In this document: in pieces, positions 38,641 to 47,307 of the stretch
Layout of the letters: each line of letters opens with the position of its first letter
Numbering within the stretch: position 1 is the first letter of the stretch
The notes under the pieces: model-generated
The model's database searches: none
What the model saw: only the letters and a program-made list of their open reading frames with translations
What the model was told of the DNA's origin: nothing
Assembly (NCBI RefSeq): GCF_003076275.1
Contig: NZ_CP029064.1
Coordinates: 2,862,501 to 2,926,500 of the forward strand
From: Microbulbifer sp. A4B17
GTDB taxonomy: Bacteria > Pseudomonadota > Gammaproteobacteria > Pseudomonadales > Cellvibrionaceae
Direction: 5' to 3'
Length of the DNA: 64,000 bases
Made by a program: the position numbers and the translations under genes

Positions 38641-38875
38641 CTTTTATTACTCTATGCCCACTGCCCCCCACGGCCAGCTTATATATCCAGACACCACTTC
38701 AAAGTTTACCAACCGAGGATGTCCACCCATGGCCTGAGTATCAGTGCCATAATTTCTTTATTGCCCTACTGTGTAGGTCTGCTTATCTGATCGCAGCTAA
38801 ACGTGGAAGTGAACTCTATCATTTACATAACAGTTCGGCATCCATGCCTCAGTAGAAAACCCTGCTACTTAAAAG
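38640..38875 (+). repeat. csrA unit remnant 9
   Basis: The leader is recognisable (CTCTATGCCCACTGCCCCC, GATGTCCACCCATGGCCTGAG) and a few csrA patches follow (ATCGCAGCTAAACGTGGAAG, GGCATCCATGCC). Very decayed. Confidence 0.5.
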
Positions 38876-39061
38876 ACTGTAGCGACAACATTTAGACTTC
38901 ATGCCCTGGCGTTAGTATTGCCTGAAGATGGCGAGTAATAACAGTCAAGTCAATTTTTCCTAATTAGCCTGCCTGGATAACATATTCAGGGTAACATATC
39001 AGGCCCATCAAGCAGCAAGCTTGAATAGCACTTTATAACTATTTTTATATAATCAGATCAA

Positions 39062-39667
39062 TTAAAAGCGGTTATTTGTTTTTCTCAACTTTCTGTTTGG
39101 TGTGTCAATGGTTACGGCTGGCGTTAATTGATGATCTCGAGTTTTTACCCGAATATATGTCTGTCTTGGGTTCGGAAAGGTAATCGCAGAGCCGTAAGTT
39201 CTGCTTATAAAATCCAGGTTCGGAAAGTACCAATCTTCTGTCCATCCATCAACAATCATTGCCAATCTACCCAGACTCCGTATCGACATATTTGGAGTTA
39301 AAGGGTTATCAGAGACTACACAATAGGCATGATCATAACCAACAGCCCCCACCATGGTTACATGATGGTTCCCATCAGTCAGATAAGGATCAGATTTCAG
39401 TGAACTGTAGCAGATCGCCGCCTTTTCATTACAATTACCAAAACCAGTTCTGGCTGAATCTTCTAAAGCCTGCGCAATGTCATTAGCATTATGGGGTTGG
39501 TGATTCGAGCGGCATAGCGCAATCACGTCAGATGCATGTTTCTTTCCAGTTGGATCAAACATAAACGCAAATGGGTTGTTGGCACTTTGCACTGCTTTGT
39601 ACTTGAAAAAACTTAACGCTTTAACCGCCGCTTTACGTCGAGCTAAGATAATAGCTTGATCCGTCAT
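39062..39667 (-). CDS. Candidate papain-like cysteine effector
   Basis: 201 residues, no signal peptide. A Cys-His-Asp arrangement is visible: Cys79 in GFGNCNEKA, His113 in YDHAYCVV and Asp140 in VDGWTEDW. GNCxE, H-hydrophobic-V and D-x-W in this order and spacing are typical of transglutaminase/papain-fold effectors such as deamidases and proteases of the PMT/SseI and related groups. It lies between csrA remnants and after an attC-like repeat. The toxin or effector role is inferred; a housekeeping enzyme is less likely. No obvious immunity gene directly follows. Confidence 0.6.
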   Translation of the reverse strand: MTDQAIILARRKAAVKALSFFKYKAVQSANNPFAFMFDPTGKKHASDVIALCRSNHQPHNANDIAQALEDSARTGFGNCNEKAAICYSSLKSDPYLTDGNHHVTMVGAVGYDHAYCVVSDNPLTPNMSIRSLGRLAMIVDGWTEDWYFPNLDFISRTYGSAITFPNPRQTYIRVKTRDHQLTPAVTIDTPNRKLRKTNNRF

Positions 39668-39693
39668 CTTGTTATCCCTCTAATTTTAAACTA

Positions 39694-39760
39694 GTAACGT
39701 ATATCAAATTTAATACTGGTTTCGTAAGATGTAGTAGCTCATATTCAATCTGACCGTTAC
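39694..39760 (-). repeat. Possible attC-like site upstream of 39.6 kb gene
   Basis: GTAACG and CGTTAC frame a 67-base segment 27 bases before the gene's start on the minus strand. A 34-codon ATG frame (39672-39776) with GGAG upstream covers the same bases, so a leader peptide is the alternative. Confidence 0.3.
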
Positions 39761-40147
39761 CGGTATTCAAAACCATTTTGAATCTCCTACAGGCCTGTAG
39801 ATTGTACGATACACTAAAGACTGATAGAAACTCCTGGGAAGCAGTTTTGTGGAAGCACTCACAGTCATCGTTCGTTTACAGGCATCTCTCTTTTACTTTG
39901 GCGTGCTCTATTTCCGCTCAATCATAGATAGAGTTCATAGTCATACTGCCCCAACCTGTCACAACATTCTGTACTGCAGCCAGACAAGATACGTAGAAGC
40001 TCTAGATCAGTTATCGCTTAAATAGATAATCCATGTTATTCAAAGCGTCTGCCGGAGCAACAAGTGCTTTGGGTGTATACAGTTTACGGTGCTGTACTTT
40101 TATATAGATGGGCACCCCGACCGCCGCTTAAAACGACCTTCTTATAC

Positions 40148-40262
40148 CGACACAGAATCAAGTAAAGATGGACATCCACTACCAAGTTCCTTCCCATACA
40201 CCGAGGAGAGTTCTATGCACGTATCGAAAAGGAACGAGGAGTAGGCAATAAAAATCGCTAGA
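40148..40262 (+). pseudogene. csrA remnant 10 (3' half)
   Basis: Begins at AATCAAGTAAAGATGGACATC and continues with AAGTTCCTTCCCATACACCG and GGAGTAGGCAATAAAAATCG, followed by an AAAGGAGAGAGGC tail. The 5' half and leader are missing. Confidence 0.65.
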
Positions 40263-40356
40263 AAGAGATCCCCAAAGGAGAGAGGCCCTGCAGAACCTCC
40301 TGCCCAATATAGGCCAACTCTTATCGAACAACGAAAGCGTATCAAGGCTTGATATT

Positions 40357-40446
40357 ATACTAATGCCTTACGAAGCGACACAGTGATACTTACATCGGCC
40401 GAAGGCCCTTTTACCGCAGGAAGGATGTTTGAGAGACCTGTCAGGA
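40357..40446 (-). repeat. Possible attC-like site after GNAT pseudogene
   Basis: On the minus strand the segment starts at the pseudogene's final stop (CTCCTGACAGG) and ends at GGCATTAGTAT, with an inner GGCCTTCGGCC hairpin. The next sequence is the csrA-unit tail. Both cores differ from consensus by one base. Confidence 0.35.
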
Positions 40447-40863
40447 GCATTGCTGCTCCATGTAATAAAATTTTTCATCCTCATTAGATATCTCAAACCC
40501 ACTTCTTTTGTATAAATTGTATGCAGGGCTAATTTTCAATACTCGTAGGCGAAGATTATTTGCACCGAATTTAAGAGTTAACCGCTTGGATTCCTAAATG
40601 GCTTCAGTACCAATTCCTTTGCTTTGGAATTCTTCACTTACTTGGAGATCTCGTAAATAACATTCATGACCATCAAATGCCAAGCGAAGTGCGCCTATGA
40701 CTTCACCTTCATATAAAATGTCCCAGTTATCTAAGTCAGCAATTTGCTCCAGAATTTTTGCCTGGTCCCAATCAACAGAGTGATACTCATAATATGGGCG
40801 CATATTTCGGTATGTCATTTCGGCTGATTTCGATAGATCGCTACATCTTTGATATGAAATCAC
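40441..40863 (-). pseudogene. GNAT acetyltransferase gene interrupted by one TAG
   Basis: One frame of 141 codons with a single TAG at 40594-40596. Before it lie the GNAT core LRDLQVSEEFQSKGIGTEAI with the QSKGIG acetyl-CoA loop. After it the frame continues as a normal GNAT C-terminus (GANNLRLRVLKISPAYNLYKRSGF). The break removes the second half of the fold, so the product should be inactive unless the stop is read through. Confidence 0.85.
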
Positions 40864-41063
40864 TATTATCTCCTAAAACAATGTTCATCAGTCAATGAAT
40901 TATGGATGATTTGGTAGCACGAAAATACGAACGCCAGGTTATACTGCAAACTGCTAAATCATGTAGCTGGTTTCATTCTTCGATGCCTCGTCCCCTAACT
41001 CAGAATTAACTGCACCAGAGGTTCTATCAAGTTTTTGAGCAATATATTTATGCTACCTATAGA

Positions 41064-41189
41064 TTATGCCAAAATACTGAACATTGTACGAGTTACATTT
41101 GCAATTTTGTAAATTGAGCAACTGGGAAGAATTTCACCTGTAATGGAGTCAACTGCGTTATCTAACCTTGATGTTTTATCAGTATCCAT
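41064..41189 (-). CDS. Short ORF with strong ribosome binding site
   Basis: 41 residues starting MDTDKTSRLDNAVDSITGEI. ATG is preceded by AAAGGAGAGGAA, an excellent Shine-Dalgarno sequence, so I preferred it to the longer frame from 41285. It may be the 5' remnant of a truncated cassette gene. No family recognised. Confidence 0.4.
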   Translation of the reverse strand: MDTDKTSRLDNAVDSITGEILPSCSIYKIANVTRTMFSILA

Positions 41190-41256
41190 TTCCTCTCCTT
41201 TAAATGTAATCTTGGACCTCCACCAAATGAGAGTGTAACCGCGAAGATTATTGGCT

Positions 41257-41358
41257 GAAGTAGAGATAGGCATCAATGCCCCCAAATCAATCCCCGTCCA
41301 CCTAAAAGGTATTTACGCACGCATCTCGAAAAGAAAAGCAGGCAATATAGGGTATTGA
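41257..41358 (+). pseudogene. csrA remnant 11 (3' half)
   Basis: Aligns from GAAGTAGAGATAGGCATCAA through CCCCAAATCAATCCCCGTCC to GGCAATATAGGGTATTGA. The VHREE codons have become VHLKG. Followed by a weakened tail (CCATGGGAAGG). Confidence 0.7.
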
Positions 41359-41573
41359 AAACAGATTCTCCATGGGAAGGCTTGCATCTTTACATTTTCA
41401 TGTGCCTCTTTCGACATCTGACCTGAGCGATTAAGAGGACCCGTAAAGAAGCAAATCAAGTCGCGAACAATCCATAGAGATAGACTTCACTATTACATTA
41501 AAACATGTCCCTACACATTCTAGCAGTTGGTGAAACACCACCAGTCAAAAATTAATAATGGGAGCATATATAC

Positions 41574-42764
41574 ATGACTACAAGCGTACTAGTATGGTTC
41601 TGTGGAACAGGAACACCAGCACAACACATGGTAACGAAAAAGTCTGAATACGAACACGATCAGGACGCCAGTAACAGACTTCTTCTAGACACAATTAAAT
41701 TTGACAAAATATTTGTTTTGGATGGCGTAGGTACAATAGAGACTACAGGCAATGTTATTAACTATAATAAATATAATGCCAGTGAAAACCCTAATTCTAA
41801 TATCATCTCTAAAGTTGGTAACTACGTATATAACACTGTGAAAGAGGCTATTCAAAAATATCCTAGCAAACAGATGGACACCTTATTTGGTTATAGCGAA
41901 GACCACCATGTTGTAAACCTTGACATTCTCTTTGATCTTGTAGAATACCTTTCTGACAATGACGAAATCAACCTCACTATTGGCGGACATAGCCGTGGCG
42001 CCGCATTAGGTATGGTGGTTTTTCTCGCCGCGCTCAATGATATATACGAAAGGCAAAAACAAAACGATAGTGAAAACGAAAACTACAGACAAGAGAAACC
42101 TGTCTGGGAGAAAGTAAAACACCTGCGACTTATACCCACAGACCCAGTTCAAGGCAATCAAAAAGGTAGAGAAAGCACTAGTGATGCGGGTGGCTTAGAC
42201 CCCAATTACTCTGTAATTGATATAATTGAGAAAGCAAGAAAAAGTGTATTTATTTCAGCTGAAACATTCGAAGTAATTATTTTCTCAGCCAGGTTCGATT
42301 TCAGAAACCCATTCAAATTCGATGGGAAATGGAAGGAATTTATTGATTGCAGAACACTACCTTCAAATATCAGTAAAACTATTTTTGTTGCTGGATTCAG
42401 ACACTCTGCAATGGTATACAGGGATGAAGGTGTAGACCTCAGATCTATTTATACAAATGACTTGACCCCCTTCAGCCTTCTAAAAGAGATCATTAATGAT
42501 ACTGAAGGAAAGGACCGGGAGCAGATCAATCGCCGATATAGTGATCTTCATAGTCACGAGCTGGATCTTGCGAAGAGGCTCAAAAATTTTGATACTGAAA
42601 AGAAGATAATGGAAATCCTGGACTATAACACCAAGAAGGATTCATATAGCGCCGGTTTTGTTTATTCAAGTAGCTATCCACTAAAAGATCAATTAGCTCA
42701 CTCATCGGAAAGTTCTCTAAATGATAAGGATTTCCTCCTATTAGACAGGTACTTTTCAAGATAA
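41574..42764 (+). CDS. Alpha/beta-hydrolase candidate effector
   Basis: 396 residues. Serine-hydrolase elbow GGHSRGA with Ser140, followed by TDPVQGN (Asp190) and GFRHSAMVY (His277). This order resembles DUF2235/Tle-type lipases used as type VI effectors. The N-terminus VLVWFCGTGTPAQH with FVLDGVGT also fits that group, where a GTG/GVG pair frames the first strands. It probably hydrolyses lipids; the delivery route is not encoded here. GGGAGC precedes the ATG. No immunity gene is evident just downstream. Confidence 0.65.
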   Translation: MTTSVLVWFCGTGTPAQHMVTKKSEYEHDQDASNRLLLDTIKFDKIFVLDGVGTIETTGNVINYNKYNASENPNSNIISKVGNYVYNTVKEAIQKYPSKQMDTLFGYSEDHHVVNLDILFDLVEYLSDNDEINLTIGGHSRGAALGMVVFLAALNDIYERQKQNDSENENYRQEKPVWEKVKHLRLIPTDPVQGNQKGRESTSDAGGLDPNYSVIDIIEKARKSVFISAETFEVIIFSARFDFRNPFKFDGKWKEFIDCRTLPSNISKTIFVAGFRHSAMVYRDEGVDLRSIYTNDLTPFSLLKEIINDTEGKDREQINRRYSDLHSHELDLAKRLKNFDTEKKIMEILDYNTKKDSYSAGFVYSSSYPLKDQLAHSSESSLNDKDFLLLDRYFSR

Positions 42765-42870
42765 TCTGGGTTATCTCAAACTTGATCTTATAGATAGTTT
42801 CAGGCCATATTGAAATCTTTCATCTAAGCTATCTTTTGAATCAATGATCAACCAAGCTAAGCCACACTAC

Positions 42871-42921
42871 GCTCAGTCAAGAGCGCATCATATATCCCAA
42901 AAGATTTACTCTTGACTGAGC
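42871..42921. repeat. 13-bp perfect inverted repeat
   Basis: GCTCAGTCAAGAG (42871-42883) and its exact complement (42909-42921), 25 bases apart, about 105 bases after the hydrolase gene. No T-tract. Could be a factor-dependent terminator, a protein-binding site, or the palindrome of a recombination site. Confidence 0.6.
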
Positions 42922-43009
42922 GGAATATGCGTAAAATATACAGCAGTTAGATTAAGTAACGAATAACTGTAGCAATGCAATGGATACCATGCTCAAACCC
43001 GGTGGCCAC

Positions 43010-43085
43010 TTATGCCGTATAGCCATTCCCTTCCCATGCTCGCCCACTCATAGAAGGATAATCCGCCAATGCTATTAAATAAAGA
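43010..43085 (+). repeat. Possible csrA unit remnant 12
   Basis: ATTCCCTTCCC and CATAGAAGGATAATCCGCCAA line up with the 3' csrA and tail of remnant 8 (CATGGAAGGAGGCCCACCAA). Short and weak. Bases 43086-43655 hold nothing I can identify. Confidence 0.3.
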
Positions 43086-43655
43086 ATAGGGTTAAAAAGA
43101 ACGCAGGAGCCTGGCTGGTCCATTTTAAATCGACTTAAAAGAGTAAAGTGGACTCAAACACCCTGAAACCACTCTCCAGCCTTTGAAAGACTGGCACCCA
43201 ACTCTTCCAGTAATAGATACTGACACTCTAGGCACGAGATATCAACAGAACTAAAGCTCTTGGTTTACATTCCTACGCAGTAAATACTTGGTCATCATTA
43301 TTTAGCTAAACATATTACGTATCATCAAAGTGAGCTTTAATTTCACCAAAATAAGACACGAAGTTGCGCTCATATTTCCATTTACCCAGTGCAGGTTTCA
43401 GAATCACCCTTTTCGAACCACATTCGAACACTTCGCTAGGTACTGAAGGAGCCTAAGTAAAATTGCCTCTAAAATTCACAGAACCAGCTTCTCCAACGTC
43501 GTTAAATGAATTAACTTTCATACTCTAAGGCAGCCTACTATTGAAGTTAGTCTAAACTAACCCAAATCAAGTCACCCCACTAGACAGTCGAGACATACTT
43601 AGTACAGTACAAGCTGCACCCGACGGAACTTGCCGCGGCATTCAAGGGATAATAA

Positions 43656-44708
43656 ATGGATAAGCAACCCTCCGTAAAAAGTACTCGATTTTGGTTATGG
43701 ATTTCGATACTTATTTTTGCTGCCTCCAACGCAGTCGTTGCGAAAATTGGGGAGCTAGGTGCCAGTCACCCCATTAATGGAAACAACCCCATCTCTTTTT
43801 GCAACCTCTTGTTCGCTGGAAATCTCTTGGCGGGTATCACCCTTTTAATAATCTACAGGAAAGATTGGCGCCTCAACATCTTAAAGCAATATCCTTTTAA
43901 AGACTGGTTTTACATGTTCGTGCTTATTTTGATGTCTGGAGTTCTTGCCCCCGCTTTCTTCTTTATTGCTCTGATGCTCACAGAAGTGACCAATGTCGTT
44001 TTAATTGCAACTCTAGATGCTCCCTTGGGACTTTTGTTAGCTTATCTGATGTTCCGAGAGAGGCCTACCGGGTTCTCAATTGTGGGGGCCCTTGTGGTAA
44101 CAATTGGTGTTATTGCAATTTTTGCCCTACACCAACCGCCGATGGAAGATCCAATGAGTATGAAAATGCTGAACCTTGGAAATCCAGCCATGGACCAATT
44201 TCTTCAAGACCTCCCCAAAGCTGGAGAAATTTTAACTGCTGTTGCAACACTCTTAGGAGTCATTGCCGTTCAGGCAAGCCGGAAGCTGCTTGATCGCGTC
44301 CCTATTGGCGTCTTTTCAGTTTTCCGAATGCTTGCAGGAGTGATACTCTTTTCGATCATTGTCCTCTCTGTATTTGGCCCCCACCACTTTGACGACCTAT
44401 TCTCTCCTTTCCTCTGGGTGTGGATGCTTGTATACGGTGCAATCATTATTGTCTTTGGGCAGATCACCTGGTTTAAAGGACTCCAAGGAGGGGCGAGCTC
44501 TGCTGATATCTCTATCGCGACAGCCATTACGCCCGTAGCCGGTACCCTCTTCGCCTTTCTTATCCTGCAAGAGGTTCCCAACTTTGCTCAAATCGTTGGA
44601 GGAATCATCATCATGGCCGGAATAGGGATTTCATTACTGGGTCAATATCGCGAACAGAAAGCCGTCGACATGAAGTATGAAAAGCCGTGCTCATTTAAGG
44701 GGGTCTAG
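43656..44708 (+). CDS. DMT-superfamily (EamA) transporter
   Basis: 350 residues with about ten membrane helices in two EamA repeats. The first ends LDAPLGLLLAYLMFRERPTG, the second ATAITPVAGTLFAFLILQEVP, the duplicated E-containing ends typical of the family. Cytoplasmic-membrane exporter of small metabolites; substrate unknown. It is a plus-strand gene in a mostly minus-strand block. Confidence 0.88.
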   Translation: MDKQPSVKSTRFWLWISILIFAASNAVVAKIGELGASHPINGNNPISFCNLLFAGNLLAGITLLIIYRKDWRLNILKQYPFKDWFYMFVLILMSGVLAPAFFFIALMLTEVTNVVLIATLDAPLGLLLAYLMFRERPTGFSIVGALVVTIGVIAIFALHQPPMEDPMSMKMLNLGNPAMDQFLQDLPKAGEILTAVATLLGVIAVQASRKLLDRVPIGVFSVFRMLAGVILFSIIVLSVFGPHHFDDLFSPFLWVWMLVYGAIIIVFGQITWFKGLQGGASSADISIATAITPVAGTLFAFLILQEVPNFAQIVGGIIIMAGIGISLLGQYREQKAVDMKYEKPCSFKGV

Positions 44709-44867
44709 CACTTTCAATAGGCAGTGCCGTGTGAAAAGACTTAATGGAGTAGGAGATCTTGTTAAGCAAAAGAAGTAGCTCCCCCCCACTCCTCCACAAG
44801 AATCACTTAGCGAGGCTCCCCCCAATGGCATTCTCACTCACGGCTTGAGAATCAGTAGGCGGCCAAC

Positions 44868-45056
44868 GTGCAGCCTCTAAAACGCCAAACTGGTAAAAAC
44901 CAAAGACTTGAGACCTATGTATCAATTGAAGTGAGCCGGGAAAGTGGAGGATTATCAAGTAAAGATAGTCACTCACACTCCCAAACCCTTCCTCTACCAT
45001 CGCTAACTGATCTATATATGCATTAAAAAGGAAGGCAGGCAATGAAAGGCTTTGAA
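44868..45056 (+). pseudogene. csrA remnant 13
   Basis: GTG-started frame VQPLKRQTGKNQRLE resembles the CsrA N-terminus, then a frameshift follows near AGTGGAGGATTATCAAGTAA. The 3' part is decayed and runs into a five-copy tandem repeat at the csrA end. The leader matches from about 44775 (AAGAATCACTTAGCGAGGCT). Confidence 0.7.
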
Positions 45057-45093
45057 AGGCTTTGAAAGGCTTTGAAAGGCTTTGAAAGGCTTT
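45044..45093. repeat. Tandem repeat GAAAGGCTTT x5
   Basis: Five perfect 10-base copies at the position where intact units read GGAAAGCGTTGA, i.e. at the csrA stop. Probably replication slippage in the decayed copy. Confidence 0.95.
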
Positions 45094-45176
45094 GAAAATG
45101 GGCCCTTCGGTGAAGTAGACCCGACCGAGCGGTTAAATCTTATTAGACAGCAAGATACATCAAGCTTCGATTATCA

Positions 45177-45248
45177 CATTAATCGCCTTACCAAGCTGAC
45201 CCACAAGGAGTCAGCTTGAATAAATTGTCATATATTTTTACGTTAGAT
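45177..45248 (-). repeat. attC-like site after the CxxC gene
   Basis: On the minus strand ATCTAAC (fits RYYYAAC) lies six bases after the gene's TAG. A 9-bp stem CAAGCTGAC / GTCAGCTTG is in the middle, and GGCGATTAAT at the right end would be GTTAAT with one change. The csrA-unit tail begins immediately after. The hairpin could also serve as a terminator. Confidence 0.5.
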
Positions 45249-45256
45249 ATAAGAAG

Positions 45257-45484
45257 CTAACAACTGCTGATTAAGCTATTGTAACACGCTTTACAAACTA
45301 TAATTTCTTTTTCAATTTCCCACCCTGATCCACCTGGATCATCACTTGTGTGAGATCTACCATCTTTAAAGAATTTATTTGCTGAAGGTCGTTTAGAGTA
45401 CGTTATGGAACGTTTTTTAATTTGATACAGATGAGAGGGGGTATTTGATGAAACTTGGGTGTTACAGTTTTTACATACGTACAT
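45257..45484 (-). CDS. Small zinc-ribbon-like protein
   Basis: 75 residues with CKNC at 4-7 and CKAC near residue 66, an arrangement suited to binding one zinc ion, separated by a basic, flexible middle (DDPGGSGWEIEKEIIVCK). Function unknown; small cytoplasmic protein. The attC-like site follows its stop, as for a cassette gene. Confidence 0.6.
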   Translation of the reverse strand: MYVCKNCNTQVSSNTPSHLYQIKKRSITYSKRPSANKFFKDGRSHTSDDPGGSGWEIEKEIIVCKACYNSLISSC

Positions 45485-45594
45485 TAACTACGGTCTAAGT
45501 TTTTAATTCTCCTAGGGGACCGATGTCTAGGAGTGCTCATTGAAAGAAACGCAATACTATTTGGGATCTTCATACCTGTCAATACAAAATCGTC

Positions 45595-45636
<42 letters not shown>

Positions 45637-45771
45637 TTGAGAGTAGGCCTCCCAGAAAGTAAGCTCAAGTTCGAGCCTTTTACTCTATTAATCACGCAAC
45701 GACTATCTTAAAGACAAATTATCCTGGAAGAAACTGTATCTTAGTTTCACAAACTATATGCCATGCAACAG

Positions 45772-45872
45772 AAACAACTCCCCCCCCTAAACTGGAGGGC
45801 ATTAAAACACTATCTATTGGAACAAGAAAACTACAGGACCACTTAAGTAAAGGTCACAGCCACTTGTTAAGT
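45772..45872 (-). repeat. attC-like site after the exported-protein gene
   Basis: On the minus strand ACTTAAC (fits RYYYAAC) lies six bases after the stop and is followed by AAGTGGCTGTGACC. The right end TTTAGGGGGGGGAGTTGTTT resembles the G-rich right end of chromosomal attC sites, though the core is imperfect. Confidence 0.45.
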
Positions 45873-45878
45873 ATAATA

Positions 45879-46526
45879 TTACAACGATAGATAATACTCC
45901 GCATAATAGCTTTGCAAGAAGCCTAATGCTTCCTCATTTGACCAATCATGTTCACCGGTTGTTAGATTCTCGTACTCCTTTTTAAATAGTTCGGTTTTTT
46001 GGAATTCTGAAAATTTTTCCTCTCGATAGGAAATAAACTCTGCATGGGAAAAATTTAGTGTCTTAGTGATATTTCCATTATTAACAGCTAAAACTTGATA
46101 CCTTTCATAACTGGAGCCATACCCCACATGAACGTAATTAATGATTTTCCCGCTTGGGACAATTAATGTTCCGCTATACCATTGAGCAAAAACCTGTACT
46201 TCTCCTGGAAAAACAGTATTCAGGATACTCTTGCGCTCGTGCTTCTCTTTGGACGAATCCCTTTTTAGCGCAATGGTCATATCAACTAATACTAATTTTT
46301 GGTCTGCGACTTCCCATTCTGCCAGGTAGCCTCTCCAGTTAGAAGACCATATTGCAGCCTGCTCCGGAAGCTCCCAGTCAATACTATTTAAGTAGGATTC
46401 CAGTGGGTTAGTATTTAAAGAATATACTTCTCCCTTAATCACAATCTTGTCGGGGCGCTGAGCAGTGGCAAAAGCTCCACAAGAGAAGAGAATAATAGCA
46501 ATCGTCAAAACCAAATGCCTAATCAT
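45879..46526 (-). CDS. Exported protein of unknown function
   Basis: 215 residues from ATG 46526 (signal peptide MIRHLVLTIAIILFSCGAFA). I chose it over the frame start at 46604 because GGAGG lies four bases upstream and the signal peptide begins there. The mature part contains WSSNWRGYLAEWEVADQKLVLVD, a pattern I have seen in small periplasmic proteins near polymorphic toxins, but I cannot name the family. It starts 16 bases after an attC-like site. Confidence 0.7.
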   Translation of the reverse strand: MIRHLVLTIAIILFSCGAFATAQRPDKIVIKGEVYSLNTNPLESYLNSIDWELPEQAAIWSSNWRGYLAEWEVADQKLVLVDMTIALKRDSSKEKHERKSILNTVFPGEVQVFAQWYSGTLIVPSGKIINYVHVGYGSSYERYQVLAVNNGNITKTLNFSHAEFISYREEKFSEFQKTELFKKEYENLTTGEHDWSNEEALGFLQSYYAEYYLSL

Positions 46527-46541
46527 TAAGCCTCCATGAGT

Positions 46542-46630
46542 GCTTAACACTTTAATAATCTCCAACCAAAACAGCCCATAGTCTGTCTGGTGTACGCACT
46601 TCAAGCGTGAAGTTAATTAGCTTGTTATGC
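46542..46630 (-). repeat. attC-like site between two cassette genes
   Basis: On the minus strand GCATAAC opens the site, containing the TAA stop of the preceding gene, and GTTAAGC (fits GTTRRRY) closes it 89 bases later. AAGCTAATTAACTTC and TGGAGATTATTAAAG form the inner arms. The next gene starts 16 bases on. Good positional evidence for a cassette boundary. Confidence 0.6.
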
Positions 46631-46858
46631 GTATTGCTGTCCATAGATCACCAGAATGGCAGAAACAATAATGGAAACAAGTATCGAAAAGTTTATCTTC
46701 TTGAGCCAAGCCTCATTACTTTTGTTCTTAAAACGGACAAACGCTCCAATTAGAGGGAGGACTAAAAGAAGAATCATGACCGGTATGAAATCTGTGAAAA
46801 TAGCACAAGCCGTCTTTGCAATGATGCTCAACGGGGCTAGAAAAGCCAAATTTTTCAA
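46625..46858 (-). CDS. Small membrane protein, 77 residues
   Basis: Two or three membrane segments (about 5-20, 24-42 and 55-75) with a KNKSNEAWLKK linker. Unknown family. Its stop is embedded in the attC-like core and a recurrent 5' element lies upstream. Confidence 0.6.
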   Translation of the reverse strand: MKNLAFLAPLSIIAKTACAIFTDFIPVMILLLVLPLIGAFVRFKNKSNEAWLKKINFSILVSIIVSAILVIYGQQYA

Positions 46859-46880
46859 TTCAATTTCTAATCTTGCATCT

Positions 46881-46930
46881 AATAGTTATTTCAAAATCAG
46901 TATCTATACCACGCTTCTCTATAATTACAA
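46881..46930 (-). promoter_or_regulatory. Recurrent 5' element B
   Basis: On the minus strand TTGTAATTATAGAGAAGCG is followed by TGGTATAGATACTGATTTTG and AAATAACTATTAGATGC. TTGTAA and TATAGA, 16 bases apart, make a plausible promoter for the 46858 gene. Confidence 0.5.
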
Positions 46931-47169
46931 AACTTGTCTGCACGATCACCCAGATAGATACTGAAATTCAATGTTTTCTCCTAAACTGGTACATATTCTC
47001 GAAGAAAGAAGAATAGCTTATCTATAGTTTAACTCTTTCCCTTCTATATTTATTTCAAGAAATTTTCACAAGTCAATGAATTATTGATTTTTTAGAGAAT
47101 AGCAGAAATTGTTCTTTAATTATTATATGCATAATAATGCTTAACTACCAAAACAACCACAACTTTCAA

Positions 47170-47200
47170 CAAAAAGGAGGCCCACCCCGAACCTCCTTCT
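47170..47200 (-). terminator. Rho-independent terminator
   Basis: Stem AAGGAGG / CCTCCTT with an 11-base loop; the minus strand continues TTTTTGTTG. About 100 bases downstream of the NTF2-like pseudogene. Confidence 0.6.
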
Positions 47201-47221
47201 TTACAATTGACTATAAAATAG

Positions 47222-47307
47222 ATAGCGCTACGGCCTTACAGGCTACAAGCAAGGAGACGAGAAGATGGAATATTTAGCTGTCAAAAGGCCATAATCATCT
47301 GTTATGC
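47222..47307 (-). repeat. Possible attC-like site after NTF2-like pseudogene
   Basis: On the minus strand GCATAAC contains the pseudogene's TAA exactly as at 46.6 kb; GGCCTT and AAGGCC form inner arms. No clear right core. Confidence 0.35.

Noticed and set aside
39672..39776. 34-codon ORF with GGAG upstream of the papain-like gene
   Set aside because: Overlaps a GTAACG/CGTTAC-framed segment that may be a recombination site; too short to support as a gene, mentioned only as an alternative leader peptide.
40142..40345. Minus-strand ORF across csrA remnant 10
   Set aside because: Antisense of the csrA remnant and its tail.
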